Shown: positions 31,290 to 43,300 of the stretch, in pieces
Position numbering within the stretch: position 1 is the first letter of the stretch
How the letters are laid out: each line of letters begins with the position of its first letter
Source: Theocolax elegans
Taxonomy: Eukaryota > Arthropoda > Insecta > Hymenoptera > Cerocephalidae
Assembly: GCA_026168455.1 (NCBI GenBank)
Contig: CM047428.1
Span: 39,601,028 to 39,665,027 of the forward strand
Direction of reading: 5' to 3'
Length of the DNA: 64,000 bases
Program-made: the position numbers and the translations under genes
The notes under the pieces: model-generated
The model's input: only the letters and a program-made list of their open reading frames with translations
What the model was told of the DNA's origin: nothing
The model's database searches: none

Positions 31290-33785
31290 ATAAGTAGAAA
31301 ACAAATGTTCGATAAGGGTAGTTGAACGAATTCAGGAAATTGGCGATTTTAACCCCCTTAAGGGTGCGTCGCCCAATCTGACACTTCATAAAATGGTAGC
31401 TTTATCCAAGACCTTTCGATTGAGCCATTACGAGTTGAAAACAAATGGTGCGAAGTGTCCGCTTGGTACAAAAAACGCTAAGTGTAGTTGATCATATTCA
31501 GAAAAATGGCGTTTTAAACCCCCCTTAAGGGTGCGTCGCCCAATCTGGCTCTACATAAAATGGTAGCTTATTCTAAAACCTTTCGATTGAGCCCTTACAA
31601 GTTGAAAACAAATGGTACCAAATGTCCGTCTGGTACAAAAAACGCTAGAGGAACTTGATCGAATAAAAGAAAATGGCGATTTGAACCCCCTTAAGGGTGC
31701 GTCAACCAGTCTCACTCTGCATAAAATGGTAGCTTTTCCCAATACCTTTCAATTGAACCATTATAAGTTGAAAACAAATGGTGCGATGTGTCCGCTTGGT
31801 ACAAAAAACGCTAAGGGTAGTTGATCGAATTCAGAAAAATGGCGTTTTAAACCCCCTTAAGGGTGCGTCGCCCAATCTGACACTTCATAAAATGGTAGCT
31901 TTATCCAAGACCTTTTGATTGAGCCATTACGAGTTGAAAACAAATGGTGCGAAGTGTCCGCTTGGTACAAAAAACGCTAAGTGTAGTTGATCGTATTCAG
32001 AAAAATGGCAATTTCAACCCCCTTAAGGGTGCTTCGTCCTATCTGACGCTGCATAAAATGATAGCTTTTTGCAAGACCTTTCGATTGAGCCATTATAAGT
32101 TGAAAACAAAAGGAGCGAAATGTCCGTTTGGTCTAAAAAACGCTAAGGGTAGTTGATCGAATTCTGAAAAATGGCAATTTCAACCCCCTTAAGGGTGCTT
32201 CGCCCAATCTGATGCTGCATAAAATGTTAGCTTTTTCCAAGACCTTTCGATTGAGCCATTATAAGTTGAAAACAAAAGGAGCGAAATGTCCGCTTGGTAC
32301 AAAAAACGCTAAGGGTAGTTGATCGAATTCAGAAAAATGGCGTTTTAAACCCCCTTAAGGGTGCGTCGCCCAATCTGACACTTCATAAAATGGTAGCTTT
32401 ATCCAAGACCTTTTGATTGAGCCATTACGAGTTGAAAACAAATGGTGCGAAGTGTCCGCTTGGTACAAAAAACGCTAAGTGTAGTTGATCGTATTCAGAA
32501 AAATGGCAATTTCAACCCCCTTAAGGGTGCTTCGTCCAATCTGACGCTGCATAAAATGATAGCTTTTTGCAAGACCTTTCGATTGAGCCATTATAAGTTG
32601 AAAACAAAAGGAGCGAAATGTCCGTTTGGTCTAAAAAACGCTAAGGGTAGTTGATCGAATTCTGAAAAATGGCAATTTCAACCCCCTTAAGGGTGCTTCG
32701 CCCAATCTGATGCTGCATAAAATGTTAGCTTTTTCCAAGACCTTTCGATTGAGCCATTATAAGTTGAAAACAAATGGTGCCAAATGTCCGTTTGGTACAA
32801 AAAACGCTAAGGGTTGTTGATCGAATTCAGAAAAATGGCGTTTTAAACCCCCTTAAGGATGCGTCGCCCAATCTGAGTCTGCATAAAATGGTATCATTTT
32901 TTAAGACCCTTCGATTGAGCCCTTATAAGTTGAAAACACATGGTGCCAAATGTCCGTCTGGTACAAAAAACGCTAAGGGTTGTTGATCGAATTCAGAAAA
33001 ATGGCGTTTTAAACCCCCTTAAGGGTGCGTCGCCAAATCTGACTCTTCATAAAATGGTAGCTTATTCTAAGAGCTTTCGATTGAGCCCTTACAAGTTGAA
33101 AACAAATGGTGCCAAATGTCCGTTTGGTACAAAAAACGCTAAGGGTAGTTGATCGAATTCAGAAAAATGGCGTTTTAAACCCCCCTTAAGGGTGCGTCGC
33201 CTAATCTGACTCTTCATAAAATGGTAGCTTTTTCCTAGACCTTTCGATTGAGCCATTACAAGTTGAAAACAAATGTTGCGAAGTGTCCGCTTGGTACAAA
33301 AAACGCTAAGTGTATTTGACCGAATTCAGAAAAATGGCGTTTTAAACCCCCCTTAAGGGTGCGTCGCCTAATCTGACTCTACATAAAATGGTAGCTTTTT
33401 CCAAGACCTTTCAATTGAGCCCTTACAAGTTGAAAACAAATGGTGCCAAATGTCCGTTTGGTACAAAAAACGCTAGCGGTACTTGATTGAATAAAGGAAA
33501 ATGGCGATTTGAACCTCCTTATGGGTGCGTCGCCCAGTCTGAGTGTGCATAAAATGGTAGCTTTTTCCAAGACCTTTCGATTGAGCCCTTATAAGTTGAA
33601 AAGAAATGGTGCCAAATGACCTTTTGGTACAGAAAACGCTAGGAGTACTTGATCGAATAAAGGAAAATAGCGATTTGAACCCCCATAAGGGTGCGTCGCC
33701 CAATCTGAGTCTGCATAAAATGGTAGCTTTTTCCAAGACCTTTCGATTCAGCTCTTATAAGTTGAAAACAAATGGTGCAAAATAG
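31290..33785 (-). repeat. Right terminal array, ~15 units of the ~166-bp repeat
   Basis: The same repeat as 22106-24600 in opposite orientation: CGCTAAGGGTAGTTGATCG, GGTGCGTCGCCCAATCTGA, CATAAAATGGTAGC and CCAAGACCTTTCGATTGAGC recur every ~166 bp. A block of about 500 bp is itself duplicated (for example 31940-32340 and 32440-32760 share the AAAGGAGCGAAATG variant). Frames in it are artefacts. Confidence 0.93.
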
Positions 33786-35508
33786 TTTGTAGAATAGTTT
33801 TTAAGATTATCTTAATTGTTAAGGGATGAAAACTTCATTAGTGTATATCTCATCTTCCTCAGGGGTGAGAGGTCTGAATTTTTTTTTAAAAGTCATATTT
33901 TTTTACCATTTGAACGATGAATCAGGTTTCATACGTTCCCCGGTGGGGGCCAATTTCCTATATCTATGGGCATCCTCTTTTGAAAATTTCCATCTCCTAT
34001 TTGGGGGTGTTCTGCATTTTGTTACCACTTGGGAGAGCAACGGGTCGATCAAAATTACCCTCCAGAACACTCGTATTTAATTTCAGCGGGGTATTTTTGT
34101 TAGAAAAAAATGGACAGTAATTTGAAAATTTACATCCCCTATTTGGGGGTGTTCCGCACCTCATATTAACTTGAAATTCATTTTAGGGGTAACACTCGTG
34201 TGGACCAAACTATCTCACTTAGTTTGGGCGGGGTATTATTTTTTTAATTTTTTTTTGTAATATGCAGCGTTTTAGCGTTGCAAACTTCAGATTCATGTTA
34301 ATTGAATACGTAAATCAACAGTAAAATATAGAATAATATGATTAATAATATATTACCAAATATTACCGATATATTTCTAATATATTCTAATATTTTGCCG
34401 ACATAATGCCAATAAATTGTGTAAATATTGCCAATTTGTTATCAATGCAATTTTAAAGTAATCACTAAGTTTTATCATTGTTGCATCAAATTTATAGTTG
34501 CGAAATCGATGGTTCTAAGGATTTTCGTGATCTAGCAATCTATTGATGGTAATAGAATTCTATTGATGGTAATAGAAATCAAATTAAATTGGAAATAAGA
34601 GAAATAAAATAATTATTTCTTCAAAAAATTAGGATAGTGCCGCGTTTTTTGCTTTCATTTGTAATTATGAGCATAATAATGCGATAAGATCTATTATATA
34701 ATATTTACCGATTTATTTATAGATGTTTATTGGTAAAATAGTTAAAAATGCATTATTAATCGATTTAAATGATATATGCATGTTGTATAAAGGCTAAATA
34801 ATGTATTTCTTTTGGTTAGAAAGTTAACCTACAAACGCACTTAAAGGTTACTTTTGAGCTTTTTTTCGGAAAAATTGATATTATTTCAGTATGTGTGTTA
34901 GTGAAACGTATATCTATCGAATCACTAATATGTGTATGCTCGTCATTATTCATTAGTAACCGATTAAAATTCAAAAGTATATGAAAAAGAGCTATTGAAT
35001 CTTTATAATATAGTTGCATCAAGACTTACGGAAGACTGTTACAGGTTCATTTTATACCAAAGTAACTCGCATTTGTATTATGATTATAATTATAAAACAT
35101 CATTTCATTTATATAATTTTATGAAATACTAAGCTAAATTGTTAAAAAATAGTTAAATTTTGAGTTTTTAAAAGTGTATAATAAATAAGGACAGGATTAT
35201 TAAACAGTCGGGACATGTATTTTCAAAACGTTTAACAATACGTGCACATAAGGCTCTCCGTTTTTTAATAATATAATTAATTAAAACCGTTTAAATTAAA
35301 ATGTTAAACCAGGTAATTGTTCAGAAAGAATACGCGCATCGAATGGTATACAAATTTCCAACATTTATGTTTATTTCAATTTTTATTGAGATCGAAGCAA
35401 AAGACATGTTAAAAATCGTTTATTAATAAGGACCTCAGTGATCGAAGAAACTTTTACAACTATTCTTCAAGTAGTAATATAAAATCATAATAAAAGCAGA
35501 ATATATAC
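33786..35508. other. Non-coding flank with a short duplicated motif
   Basis: No gene. The phrase CTATTTGGGGGTGTTC occurs twice (near 33999 and 34138) within related ~140-bp blocks that end in TTAATTTCAGCGGGG and TTAGTTTGGGCGGGG. 34330-34800 has the TTGCCAATATATTG-type AT-rich repeat seen at 20.8-21.0 kb. 34800-35508 shows nothing I can name. Confidence 0.5.
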
Positions 35509-35680
35509 CTGTCTCACATAACCGTTCGTACGCTCTTCGTATGGTGCGTGCATCGGGATGTTGCCGATGAGGAAAACGTTCGGCGTACGCGACTGCCGCT
35601 CGCGCTGCAACGTAATCACACGCACCATACGTGCAGATCATGTCCGCATATTCCCTTGCTTCGTAAATAGGTCCGGCCAT
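35509..35680 (-). CDS. DUF4817-type transposase first exon
   Basis: ATG at 35680 opens 57 codons encoding an N-terminal DNA-binding helix-turn-helix of the DUF4817 type: YADMICTYGACDYVAARA, then FPHRQHPDARTIRRAYERLC. The frame ends at a good donor (GAGACAG|GTATAT, exon end 35509), leaving one base of a codon. The exon at 21843-22025 starts with two bases of a codon, so the phases match, and both lie on the minus strand in the right order. A second helix-turn-helix normally lies between these two segments in the family, so at least one exon is missing or was not recognised. The giant transposon (22106-33785) lies inside the interval. Confidence 0.75.
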
Positions 35681-35989
35681 GTCGACACTGTTTATAGCAC
35701 TATATGATTTAAAAGAACTGAAATGTTTAACAAGCGCACAAACAACTGATATTCAAAACAAATAACATTCTAAAATAAATGACATAAAGAACTATCGAAT
35801 ATATACAAAGTTATAGAAAATGCATACATATAAAATACTTATCTTAATATTGCTTCATCATACAGAAAGAACACATAATTCAATGCTGTAATATTAATTC
35901 AAGATAAAGTTGTTGATTATACTGCATAAAATAACCTAAAGAAGGCGTGTCGAATTCCATGACATAAGGGTACTCGTAATTGTAAAAAG

Positions 35990-36540
35990 CACGTCAGAAA
36001 TCTATGATTTCTCATAATTTTGATCGGTAATAACAAAATAATGCTAATAAAGTTAATTCTATCAATACGATGAATATATTAATATATTATAAAAAATATT
36101 TTCTGTCCTCCGTCCGGAAAGCGGCAACTTTCCGGCCGCTGCGCGAATTGAAGTTGCCGTTTTCTGGCAACGTCGGGCAGAAAAATAGTATAAACACCTT
36201 GGCCAGTAAAAAAGAAAGCTTCAGATCACATATTCGTCCACCTCAGCTTCGCCTCGGCCGACAATTACATGTGATCTGAGACATTTCTTATTTTACTGGC
36301 CATGGTATGTAATATATACTATTAGTAAATGTAAATTTCTCGAAGCAATGTAAAACATATTAGAGACAGACTATTTCTAAATTATTTCTTGACTATTGTT
36401 AGACTTCCACCAGACGTTATCTAGACTTCCATTAGCCTTCAGCGATGCTTGAGGTAATTTTTATTTGACACAGACTAGGAATTATTTCATTAGCAATTAT
36501 AATTTTCAATATATTGGCGATATATTTTTATGGTAAACCT
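35990..36540 (+). repeat. AT-rich dispersed repeat, copy 1 (interrupted)
   Basis: Shares GTAAATGTAAATTTCTC, the AACATATTAGAGA block, ACCAGACGTTATC and TTAGCCTTCAGCGATGCTTG with 37385-37700 in the same order. An extra ~214 bp (36107-36320) is present here only. Confidence 0.75.
36107..36320. mobile_element. Small MITE-like insertion with hairpins
   Basis: This segment is absent from the sister repeat at 37490. Its right part (36200-36301) is an inverted repeat: GGCCAGTAAAA ... TCAGATCACA faces TGTGATCTGA ... TTTTACTGGCC. Its left part has GGCAACTTTCCGG and, inverted, AAGTTGCCGT. A 69-codon frame runs through it, but I see no protein family in it. No clear target duplication is readable. Confidence 0.5.
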
Positions 36541-36959
36541 ATTTTTTGGCTATATTTTACCCAACATTTAATACAATAAGCATAGCACAGTGGGCAATCT
36601 AGTCCGAGTGCTTGACGTACAGGTCCTTGAGCTGAGGCATCCGGGTCATCTTCTCATAAATTAAGTAAGAGTAACAATAAAACCACCATATATCCGTTAT
36701 ATGTAGAAAAGTATATAAAATTCTAATAACGTAGAAATATATATGTTGTCTATTGGCCATTTAATGCTAATTTTTTCCAATTTATCGCTCAAATTTTTCC
36801 AATATATTTCCAACATATGCGAATGATATTGCCAATATTGTCAATTAATAAAAAATAGAAATAATATATAAAATTACTTCTAAAATCCATTAAACAATTC
36901 AAAATATTTATTATGCAAACAAAATAAATTGTAATTGTAGTAAAAACATTTTTTTTTAG

Positions 36960-37110
36960 TACGTGCGCTTACGCAGTAAATACGTCGGAGAGCGTCCGCG
37001 GCGAACAAACTCCGCGAGTGCAGATTACGATAAGCGTGAACGTCGGTAAGCACCTGCGAAGGCATTGCGTTTTAAGAGGAGAGTTGGTCGCGCGCGGACG
37101 TCGGAGAGTG
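36960..37110. repeat. GC-rich ~60-bp repeat block
   Basis: GGAGAGCGTCCGCGGCG, ACTCCGCGAGTGCA and GCGCGGACGTCGGAGAG recur here and at 37850-37990; the reverse complement CTCCGACGTCCGCGC occurs at 11276 and 11334. It is CpG-dense in an otherwise AT-rich region. Confidence 0.65.
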
Positions 37111-37384
37111 CCCCGGTTTTAATTTATTTTAAACGATATGTAATTTTTAAACACGTTTATCTGTTTTTCTCGCCCTTGCTTCCGATGGCAATACAACGTT
37201 ATTACTAGTTTAATAATTTATTCTAATAGGTATATTCATACTTTAATTCATTTATTTTTACCGCTTGTAAAAAGTATGAAATGTTTTACCAATGTGCTTA
37301 TCAATGAATAATAATCGTGCGTCTTTACAAAGTAAAGAATTATTTTCAGTCGAAAGTTAACGAATGAATATTAAGTTGCACTGC

Positions 37385-37700
37385 AGAAATCTACGATATC
37401 TTATAATTTTTATCGTTAATATCGTATTAATGCAAATAAACTTAATTCTATCGATGCAATCAGAAAATATTAATATATTATAAACAAATATTTAGTAAAT
37501 GTAAATTTCTCAAAGCAATATGAAACATATTAGAGATAGACTATATCTAAATTATTTCTAGGCTATTGTCAGACTTCAACCAGACGTTATCCCTTAGCCT
37601 TCAGCGATGCTTGAGATAAATTTCATTTTACACGGACTAGGAATTATTACACTAGGAATATTATTGCCAATATATTTCTAAAGTAAACTAACATATATTA
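37385..37700 (+). repeat. AT-rich dispersed repeat, copy 2
   Basis: Uninterrupted sister of 35990-36540; a shorter third piece with ACACGGACTAGGAATTATT lies at about 38030-38140. Confidence 0.75.
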
Positions 37701-37849
37701 CCAATATTCATTTTGTATATTAAAAACTTAATTCAATTCTACAGTCCAATAATTGCAAATATTATCCCAAATATTTAGAACGAGCTAACCAAAACATTTA
37801 TAATGTTTGAAACTGTATGAATTGTAATTTTAATGAAGTAACTTTTTTC

Positions 37850-37990
37850 AAGAGCGTCCGCGGCGGGCTTACTCCGCGAGTACAAAATTTGATGAGCGCG
37901 GACGTCGGAGTGCGCCCGCGGCGGGCTTACTCCGCGAACACACAATTTGATGTGCGCGAATATCGGAGAGCGCTCACGGTGGTATTGTTT
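37850..37990. repeat. GC-rich ~63-bp repeat block
   Basis: Two to three units of GCGGCGGGCTTACTCCGCGA followed by an ATTTGATG(A/T)GCGCG segment and CGGAG, with a 60-65 bp step. Confidence 0.7.
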
Positions 37991-38660
37991 TGTAAGCGGA
38001 GAATTGAGGCTTGATCTATATTTCATTTTACACGGACTAGGAATTATTTCACTAGTAATATTATTGCCAATATACTTGCAAAATTAATTAACATAATTCC
38101 AATATGTAGCGATATATCTTTATGGTAAACGTATTTATTGGCTATATTGTACCCAAAACTTAATTAAATTCAAAATTTTATTGTCTTAAAATTCGTCATA
38201 AAGGTTACAATAATTTAATGTAAAAAGGATAAGATTAAAAATTTTAATAATCTTATATTTATAACGCACGCATATCATAGATTTAGTAAATAAATTATTA
38301 ATAGTAGTAATGAAATTATTAGTCTGCGGTCTAATTCAAACTTAAATAAAAATCATTTCCTTGATTGTACATTTTAATCATACAATCAATCTCGTACAAT
38401 ATATTTTGCGATTCATTCGCCTTCGCGATCTTCGCTTCTGCTATACGCATTAGCTATGTTCAGGCGCCTCGGCCGCTTCGCTCGTTCACCTGTTGCATTA
38501 GTCTCGCGCGGCAACGCCGTACGTCTTTCTTCTCTAATCCGGCCTCTGATTGGCCCATTTCAAAAGTTAATTACGCCTCGCCTAATTAATATTTTTTAAA
38601 AATTCCGACGGGGTTATACTCGAATTAATTTTCTGAACCAGAATATATATATTTGTTACC

Positions 38661-38680
38661 TATGTTTCTGGATCACCCTG
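38661..38680 (-). repeat. Possible Tc1/mariner terminal end
   Basis: GTTTCTGGATCACCCTG followed by TA (38681-38682) resembles the outer end of mariner-type elements (CAGGGTG...CCAGAAAC read from outside). On orientation it could be the 5' end of the DUF4817 transposase unit whose first exon starts 3 kb to the left on the minus strand. No partner end was found. Confidence 0.4.
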
Positions 38681-38689
38681 TATATGCCC

Positions 38690-38871
38690 GACAGATACCA
38701 AACTTTAGTAAGTGCCACATATTAACAGGTATCACCCTAACGCACTTACATAGAACTAATGTCTTAAACGTCAGAATATTGCCATATAAAGCATTTTGTG
38801 ATCCGACGCCATATAATTTTAATATTGAATTTTTCCAACCATTAGAAAATTCGCGAATCGTTTACTTGTTT
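38690..38871. repeat. Dispersed repeat 'R', copy alpha, left part
   Basis: Matches 58080-58265 (GTGCCACA(T/C)ATTAACAGGT, then ATATTGCCATATAAAGC). It continues at 57709 after the LTR retrotransposon, which landed inside it with a GTTT target duplication. The family is unrecognised. Confidence 0.8.
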
Positions 38872-39882
38872 TGTGACGAAAATCGTCACACAATCTATTC
38901 ACGACGAATAGAATATTTAAATTGACGAATTGTTAGTCGTCGGAGCCTTTCGTATGTCAAGGCCAACGGACGACACTTGTTTGTTTTTGTACAAATGTAA
39001 AATTACGCGCGCAATAGTACGTAGGGATGAGAGTGCGAGAGTGTGTGTGTGTGTTTTCCACTCTCATCCCTTTTTCGGAAATTAGACAATTGCCTATTTA
39101 GTACGTCCCGATCCGCCGCTCGAGGCGGACAAACTAAAGCCGGTGCCGAATATACATAGAGTTTACGGCTAAGCCAAGGCGCGTGGGGCGCAAAAGCCGT
39201 CGGAACCCAGATTATCCTCACGAGGTGAGCCGCGAGTGACATTTGGTGTGTGAGTAGGACGGGAAGTGTACGAGTGAGTGCGGACGCGGTTCACGAGGCA
39301 CTCGCAGCCGACGTCGGTCCTCCGTTGCCCAGGAGGACACAGGGACACGGATCGGCTGGGCCATCCACGGGGCGAATCCCGGTAAGTGTATTTTATACTA
39401 CCGCGCGTTTCCCCCTTCCCGAGTGTATGTGAGTGTGTGTACATCGGGAGTGTATTCGGGTACGCCGGTACCCGAATAGCGGAGATCGGGACAGAGTCAA
39501 CCGCAGGCGAGTATCTCGATCCGGTTGACTCCCGAGACTTCCGCCCGCGCGAAAGATCATTGTCGCAGCACGAGGCCTAAATGGCCAAATGTTAAATTAA
39601 TTAAATAAATGTTTTATTCATTTTTATTTTATTTGTTTGAGTATTTATTGTTCTCCCAGCTCCCGCCGACATCCTATTAATTTAAACTAATCGTGTCGAG
39701 GCAAGGAGGATCGCCCGTATCCTCCACACCGTTCGTCCCAGCAAACTCGTGTTCCTGGCGACAGCCCGCAGTTCGCGATAAATTAATTAATTGTGTGCGC
39801 GGTATTGGGCAACGCGGTCCAACGGTCAATTTTAATTATAAAAATTAATTAAAATCACCGGGTACGCGAATACCACGTCACA
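38872..39882 (+). repeat. 5' LTR of the gypsy element
   Basis: 1011 bp, TG...CA. Compared with the 3' LTR it has ~240 extra bases (about 39222-39457), so one LTR gained an insertion or the other suffered a deletion. It contains GCGCGCAA and TG/GT-rich stretches and AATAAAT at ~39604, a possible polyadenylation signal. Confidence 0.9.
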
Positions 39883-40382
39883 AATGGCGACCGTGACAGG
39901 GCCATCGGTTTCCTCACCGATTTTAAATTAAATTACAAATTTGTCGGCCATCTTTTCGCGCGCGAGCAGCATCGCGGCGAAACGTGAGCGGGTTGAGAGG
40001 GAGAGAGAGAGAGAGAGTTGTACGAGATAGAGAGAGAGAGAGAGAGGGAGAGAGAGAGAGAAAGTGAGAGCGAGCGCGCGAGAGACGGCGTGTGAGACGC
40101 GTCTCTATACCGGAGTATTCCCCCTCTTGCTCGGGTATCCGAGGAGAGGTGTACACCGGTATATCGAGAGAGAGTTCACGCGCGACCGTGTTCAGCCGGA
40201 AGTGCCCGATCTCACGAAGGTCGGTCTCTCTCGATCGCATGCTTGACGGGAGACCTTTGCTAGCTTGTATGGGAGCGGCAAAGTAGGGAGAGAGTAGCTT
40301 GCGCCGTGGATTGCGGGTAGCGAGAATCCCCCCAGAACATCGCACAGGAAAGACTTCGCGAGAGCCAATTATCATCGGCACT
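39883..40382 (+). other. Retrotransposon leader, first part
   Basis: Non-coding leader containing a GA-rich microsatellite (about 39995-40080) and CpG-rich sequence. The leader resumes at 44079 after the fold-back insertion. Confidence 0.6.
39885..39901 (+). other. Primer-binding-like site
   Basis: TGGCGACCGTGACAGGG begins two bases after the LTR. TGG at this position is the usual complement of a tRNA CCA end. The tRNA was not identified. Confidence 0.55.
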
Positions 40383-43300
40383 CCCCGTTGAAAAAGTTTC
40401 TATTGATTCAGTATTGATTCAGTATTGATTCTGTGATGAAACCATTATGGAATTAATAACTAATAGCTACTGATATTGATCAAAATCAATACTGACTCAG
40501 TAGTAAGTTGTCACCAAAACGCAAAACTGATTTCTTACTGAATTAGTACAAAATCAGTAATGTATCAATGTTGTATCATTATGGAATCAGTACTGTATCA
40601 CTTTTGAAATTATTCAATTAAAGAAGGGCAATGTGGCCTTAAAAATGCAGTATTCAATCAATTCAGAATCAGTGTCAAATCAATACCCTGTTAAAAAAAT
40701 TCACGCAGATTCAGTACTGATTTCTCTAAAAAATAAATAAAATAAATTTTTTTAGATAATTCTCTAAAAAAATTAGGTAAAAACAAATAAAATTGTCAAA
40801 AAAACATAAAATAAATAAAAAATAGTATTACACATTTTTCTGTTTATGTTAGTTATTCAACCATCCACTTATTAACCGCGGTCAATGCTGCTTAACTTTC
40901 ATTATCTATCATTTCTCAGTCTATTCTCAATGCTACATTCACAAACAGTTACGAAGATAATAAAAACATATTTGTAGAAATTTCAAAAAGCCCAGTTAGT
41001 ATTTATTTTAATGGTATTAACTTTAATGGAATAAACATATTTTTAAAAATATGGATAATTTCATACAAGTTAAAATTTTAATGTACATATCGGTACCATA
41101 TTAGAAAAATATATATTTAGTAATATATTGCAGCAATTTCATATTAATTGTAACTAGGCTTTTTGAAACATCTACACATATGTTTTCATTATCTTATTGT
41201 AACTGTTGTCAATGTAGCAGATAGAAGATAGTAAATCATGCAATAGAAAATACTAAAATCAGTATGGAAGTAATATTCATTCATTTGTACGATATTAATT
41301 TCTCCATAATGTATTAAAACGTAAATATCTCTATTTTATTGGTTTAAAATAAAATACAGAAAATAATTATAACCAATAAAAAAGAGATGTTTACGTTTTA
41401 ATACATATGGAGTGTAACTCTGCACTGGGGATCAGGGTGCAGGTTAATTAGGGACAGCAATTGACTATAAATAAAATATGAATTTATTATACAAAATAAT
41501 AATTATTGGTTGGGCGCCAGCCGCGTTAATACGCTTCGAATACCGATAGTTCGCAGGTGATAGTAGCCGAACTATGCTACCGCTTTCCAACCACCGGCCG
41601 CTGTGTGACCGGGTTCCGGTTGATCGCTGTATGCTGTAGGGAAGGAAGGGGGAAGGATGCTCCCACGCACTGTATATGGTACTCGGCGGTACCGTCAGCA
41701 CAGAGATCGATAATCACCAACCTTTGAAATAAGTCCGGGGCACTTGGTCTGGAGGCTGCGGTTTCTCTCTCTCTCTCTCTCTCTCTCTATTTCTCTCGCT
41801 CTCTTTCTCACACACTCAGTCACACTCGTACAGCTGCGTTCGGTATAGTCGGGTCGACCGTCCGTAGAGCTCTCGCTCTCGGCGTGCTCGAGAGCTCCGT
41901 GTTCGTACCGCGCGTCTACGCAGTACTTACTCGTACGCGGTACCTCGATCTCGAGTCTCGCGAGCGGCTCGAGCGCCGCTGCGTTCAGGCTGCATCGGTA
42001 CAAATCGGCTGTATGGTGATGATGACCTGGTGCTGCTTCCGTCTCGGAGATGCGATACAACTTCTTCCCAGGTAACTGATAATTCGTTCCTTATTATCTG
42101 TAGTCAACTAATTGGTACGGCATGAGTTTCAGGTACGAAGCTCACCCGCTGCCGCTTGCTGCTCGAGGCCGAACCTCTTTACCCCTCTTTCCTCGACGAC
42201 GTTGCCCTCGGTTATGGATAGCCGCTCCGTCTACGGCTCCAGGTAAATACTTGGTCGTGAGGTTTACGCAAATATGCGGATCTGTTGAGTGCTTAAGCAA
42301 GAGGTCGGTTGTGCACGTTGTTTGTGTACAACGGCCTAACCTCAATTTGTCCTATGGTGTTCCTTGTACAGCTGTAATGATTATATACAGCTGTACATGT
42401 ATTTCCTTGTCTTTGTCTTCTGCCTATGGCTGTTTATCCTCTTCCTTGCTCCTTACCTTCTTAATGCGTATTTGCTCTCATTTAGTAACTTATTTACAGC
42501 TGTATTTTGTTGGCGTTGGAGGTTCTCCTGCTTCCTGCCTGGATACTACCTCATCGCCTTGACTGCTGTACTGTGAGGCTTCGGAGAGTCCTGGAGGCTT
42601 CCTGGTGATCGCCTCCCTTTTAGTATCCTGCTTGCAGTGTCAGACTCGGAGGAGCCCACCTGAGGTTCTGAGCTCGCCCTGGCCTTCAACGTCAAGGCCA
42701 AGTGTTTTATATGTGCTGTGCTTGGGATGGGGTTATTAGACTGTGAGGGTAGGTAGGATTTAGCTGATGTGCGGGTAGGTAGCTAGGGAAAAGTATATGG
42801 GTAGGTAGGTGTAGCTAGGGACTCGTCTAGCTTGTACGGGTAGGTAGGTGTTCGCCAGGGGTTCTGTCGCTCGCTCTTGACATGTGCAAAGCACATTGTC
42901 ACAGGAGAAATTAATATGCACAAAAGAGTATTATTATTAATATTATATTGTTTATTTATTGCTGTAAGATGCGCCAGGGCTAACAATTATGAAATAAATT
43001 TTGTGTAGTATACTTTTTGAGTAAATGTACTAAATTTTTCAGCAGAAAACTTGATGATTTCATTTGGATTTCAGTATTTTCTGTTGTAGTAAGTTTGTAT
43101 AAAGTAAGATAAGAATTGCTAAAGTATAATCGAAATTACATCATACTTTCGAATTTTTACACCTTTGTCGAAGGTCTTTTTGATATTTAACAATTGGATT
43201 AATGAAATATATGTACTTGAAATGTTAAGTAATATAATCTTAAAAAGATGTTATTACTTCCATACTGATTTTAGTATTTTCTATTGCATGATTTTACTAT

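Larger units (their letters stand above)
22106..33785. mobile_element. Giant PIF/Harbinger-like transposon with tandem-repeat ends
   Basis: The two edges are inverted copies of one structure: an outer array of ~166-bp repeats (22106-24600 and 31290-33785), then a block containing AACCACGACGAGGACGTG (near 24669 and, inverted, near 31150-31180), then a T-rich or A-rich tract. Between them are two divergently transcribed genes, an intact C48-type protease (minus) and a dead PIF-type transposase (plus). The total is ~11.7 kb. The exact outer ends and target duplication cannot be read because the outermost repeats are degenerate. The whole unit sits between two exons of another transposon (21843-22025 and 35509-35680). 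Classification is inferred from the transposase motifs. Confidence 0.8.

Noticed and set aside
41465..42576. Several 70-146 codon frames inside the family A LTR (and similar ones at 49414-49990 and 59005-59457)
   Set aside because: The same frames are not preserved among the three LTR copies, and the region is LTR, not internal coding.
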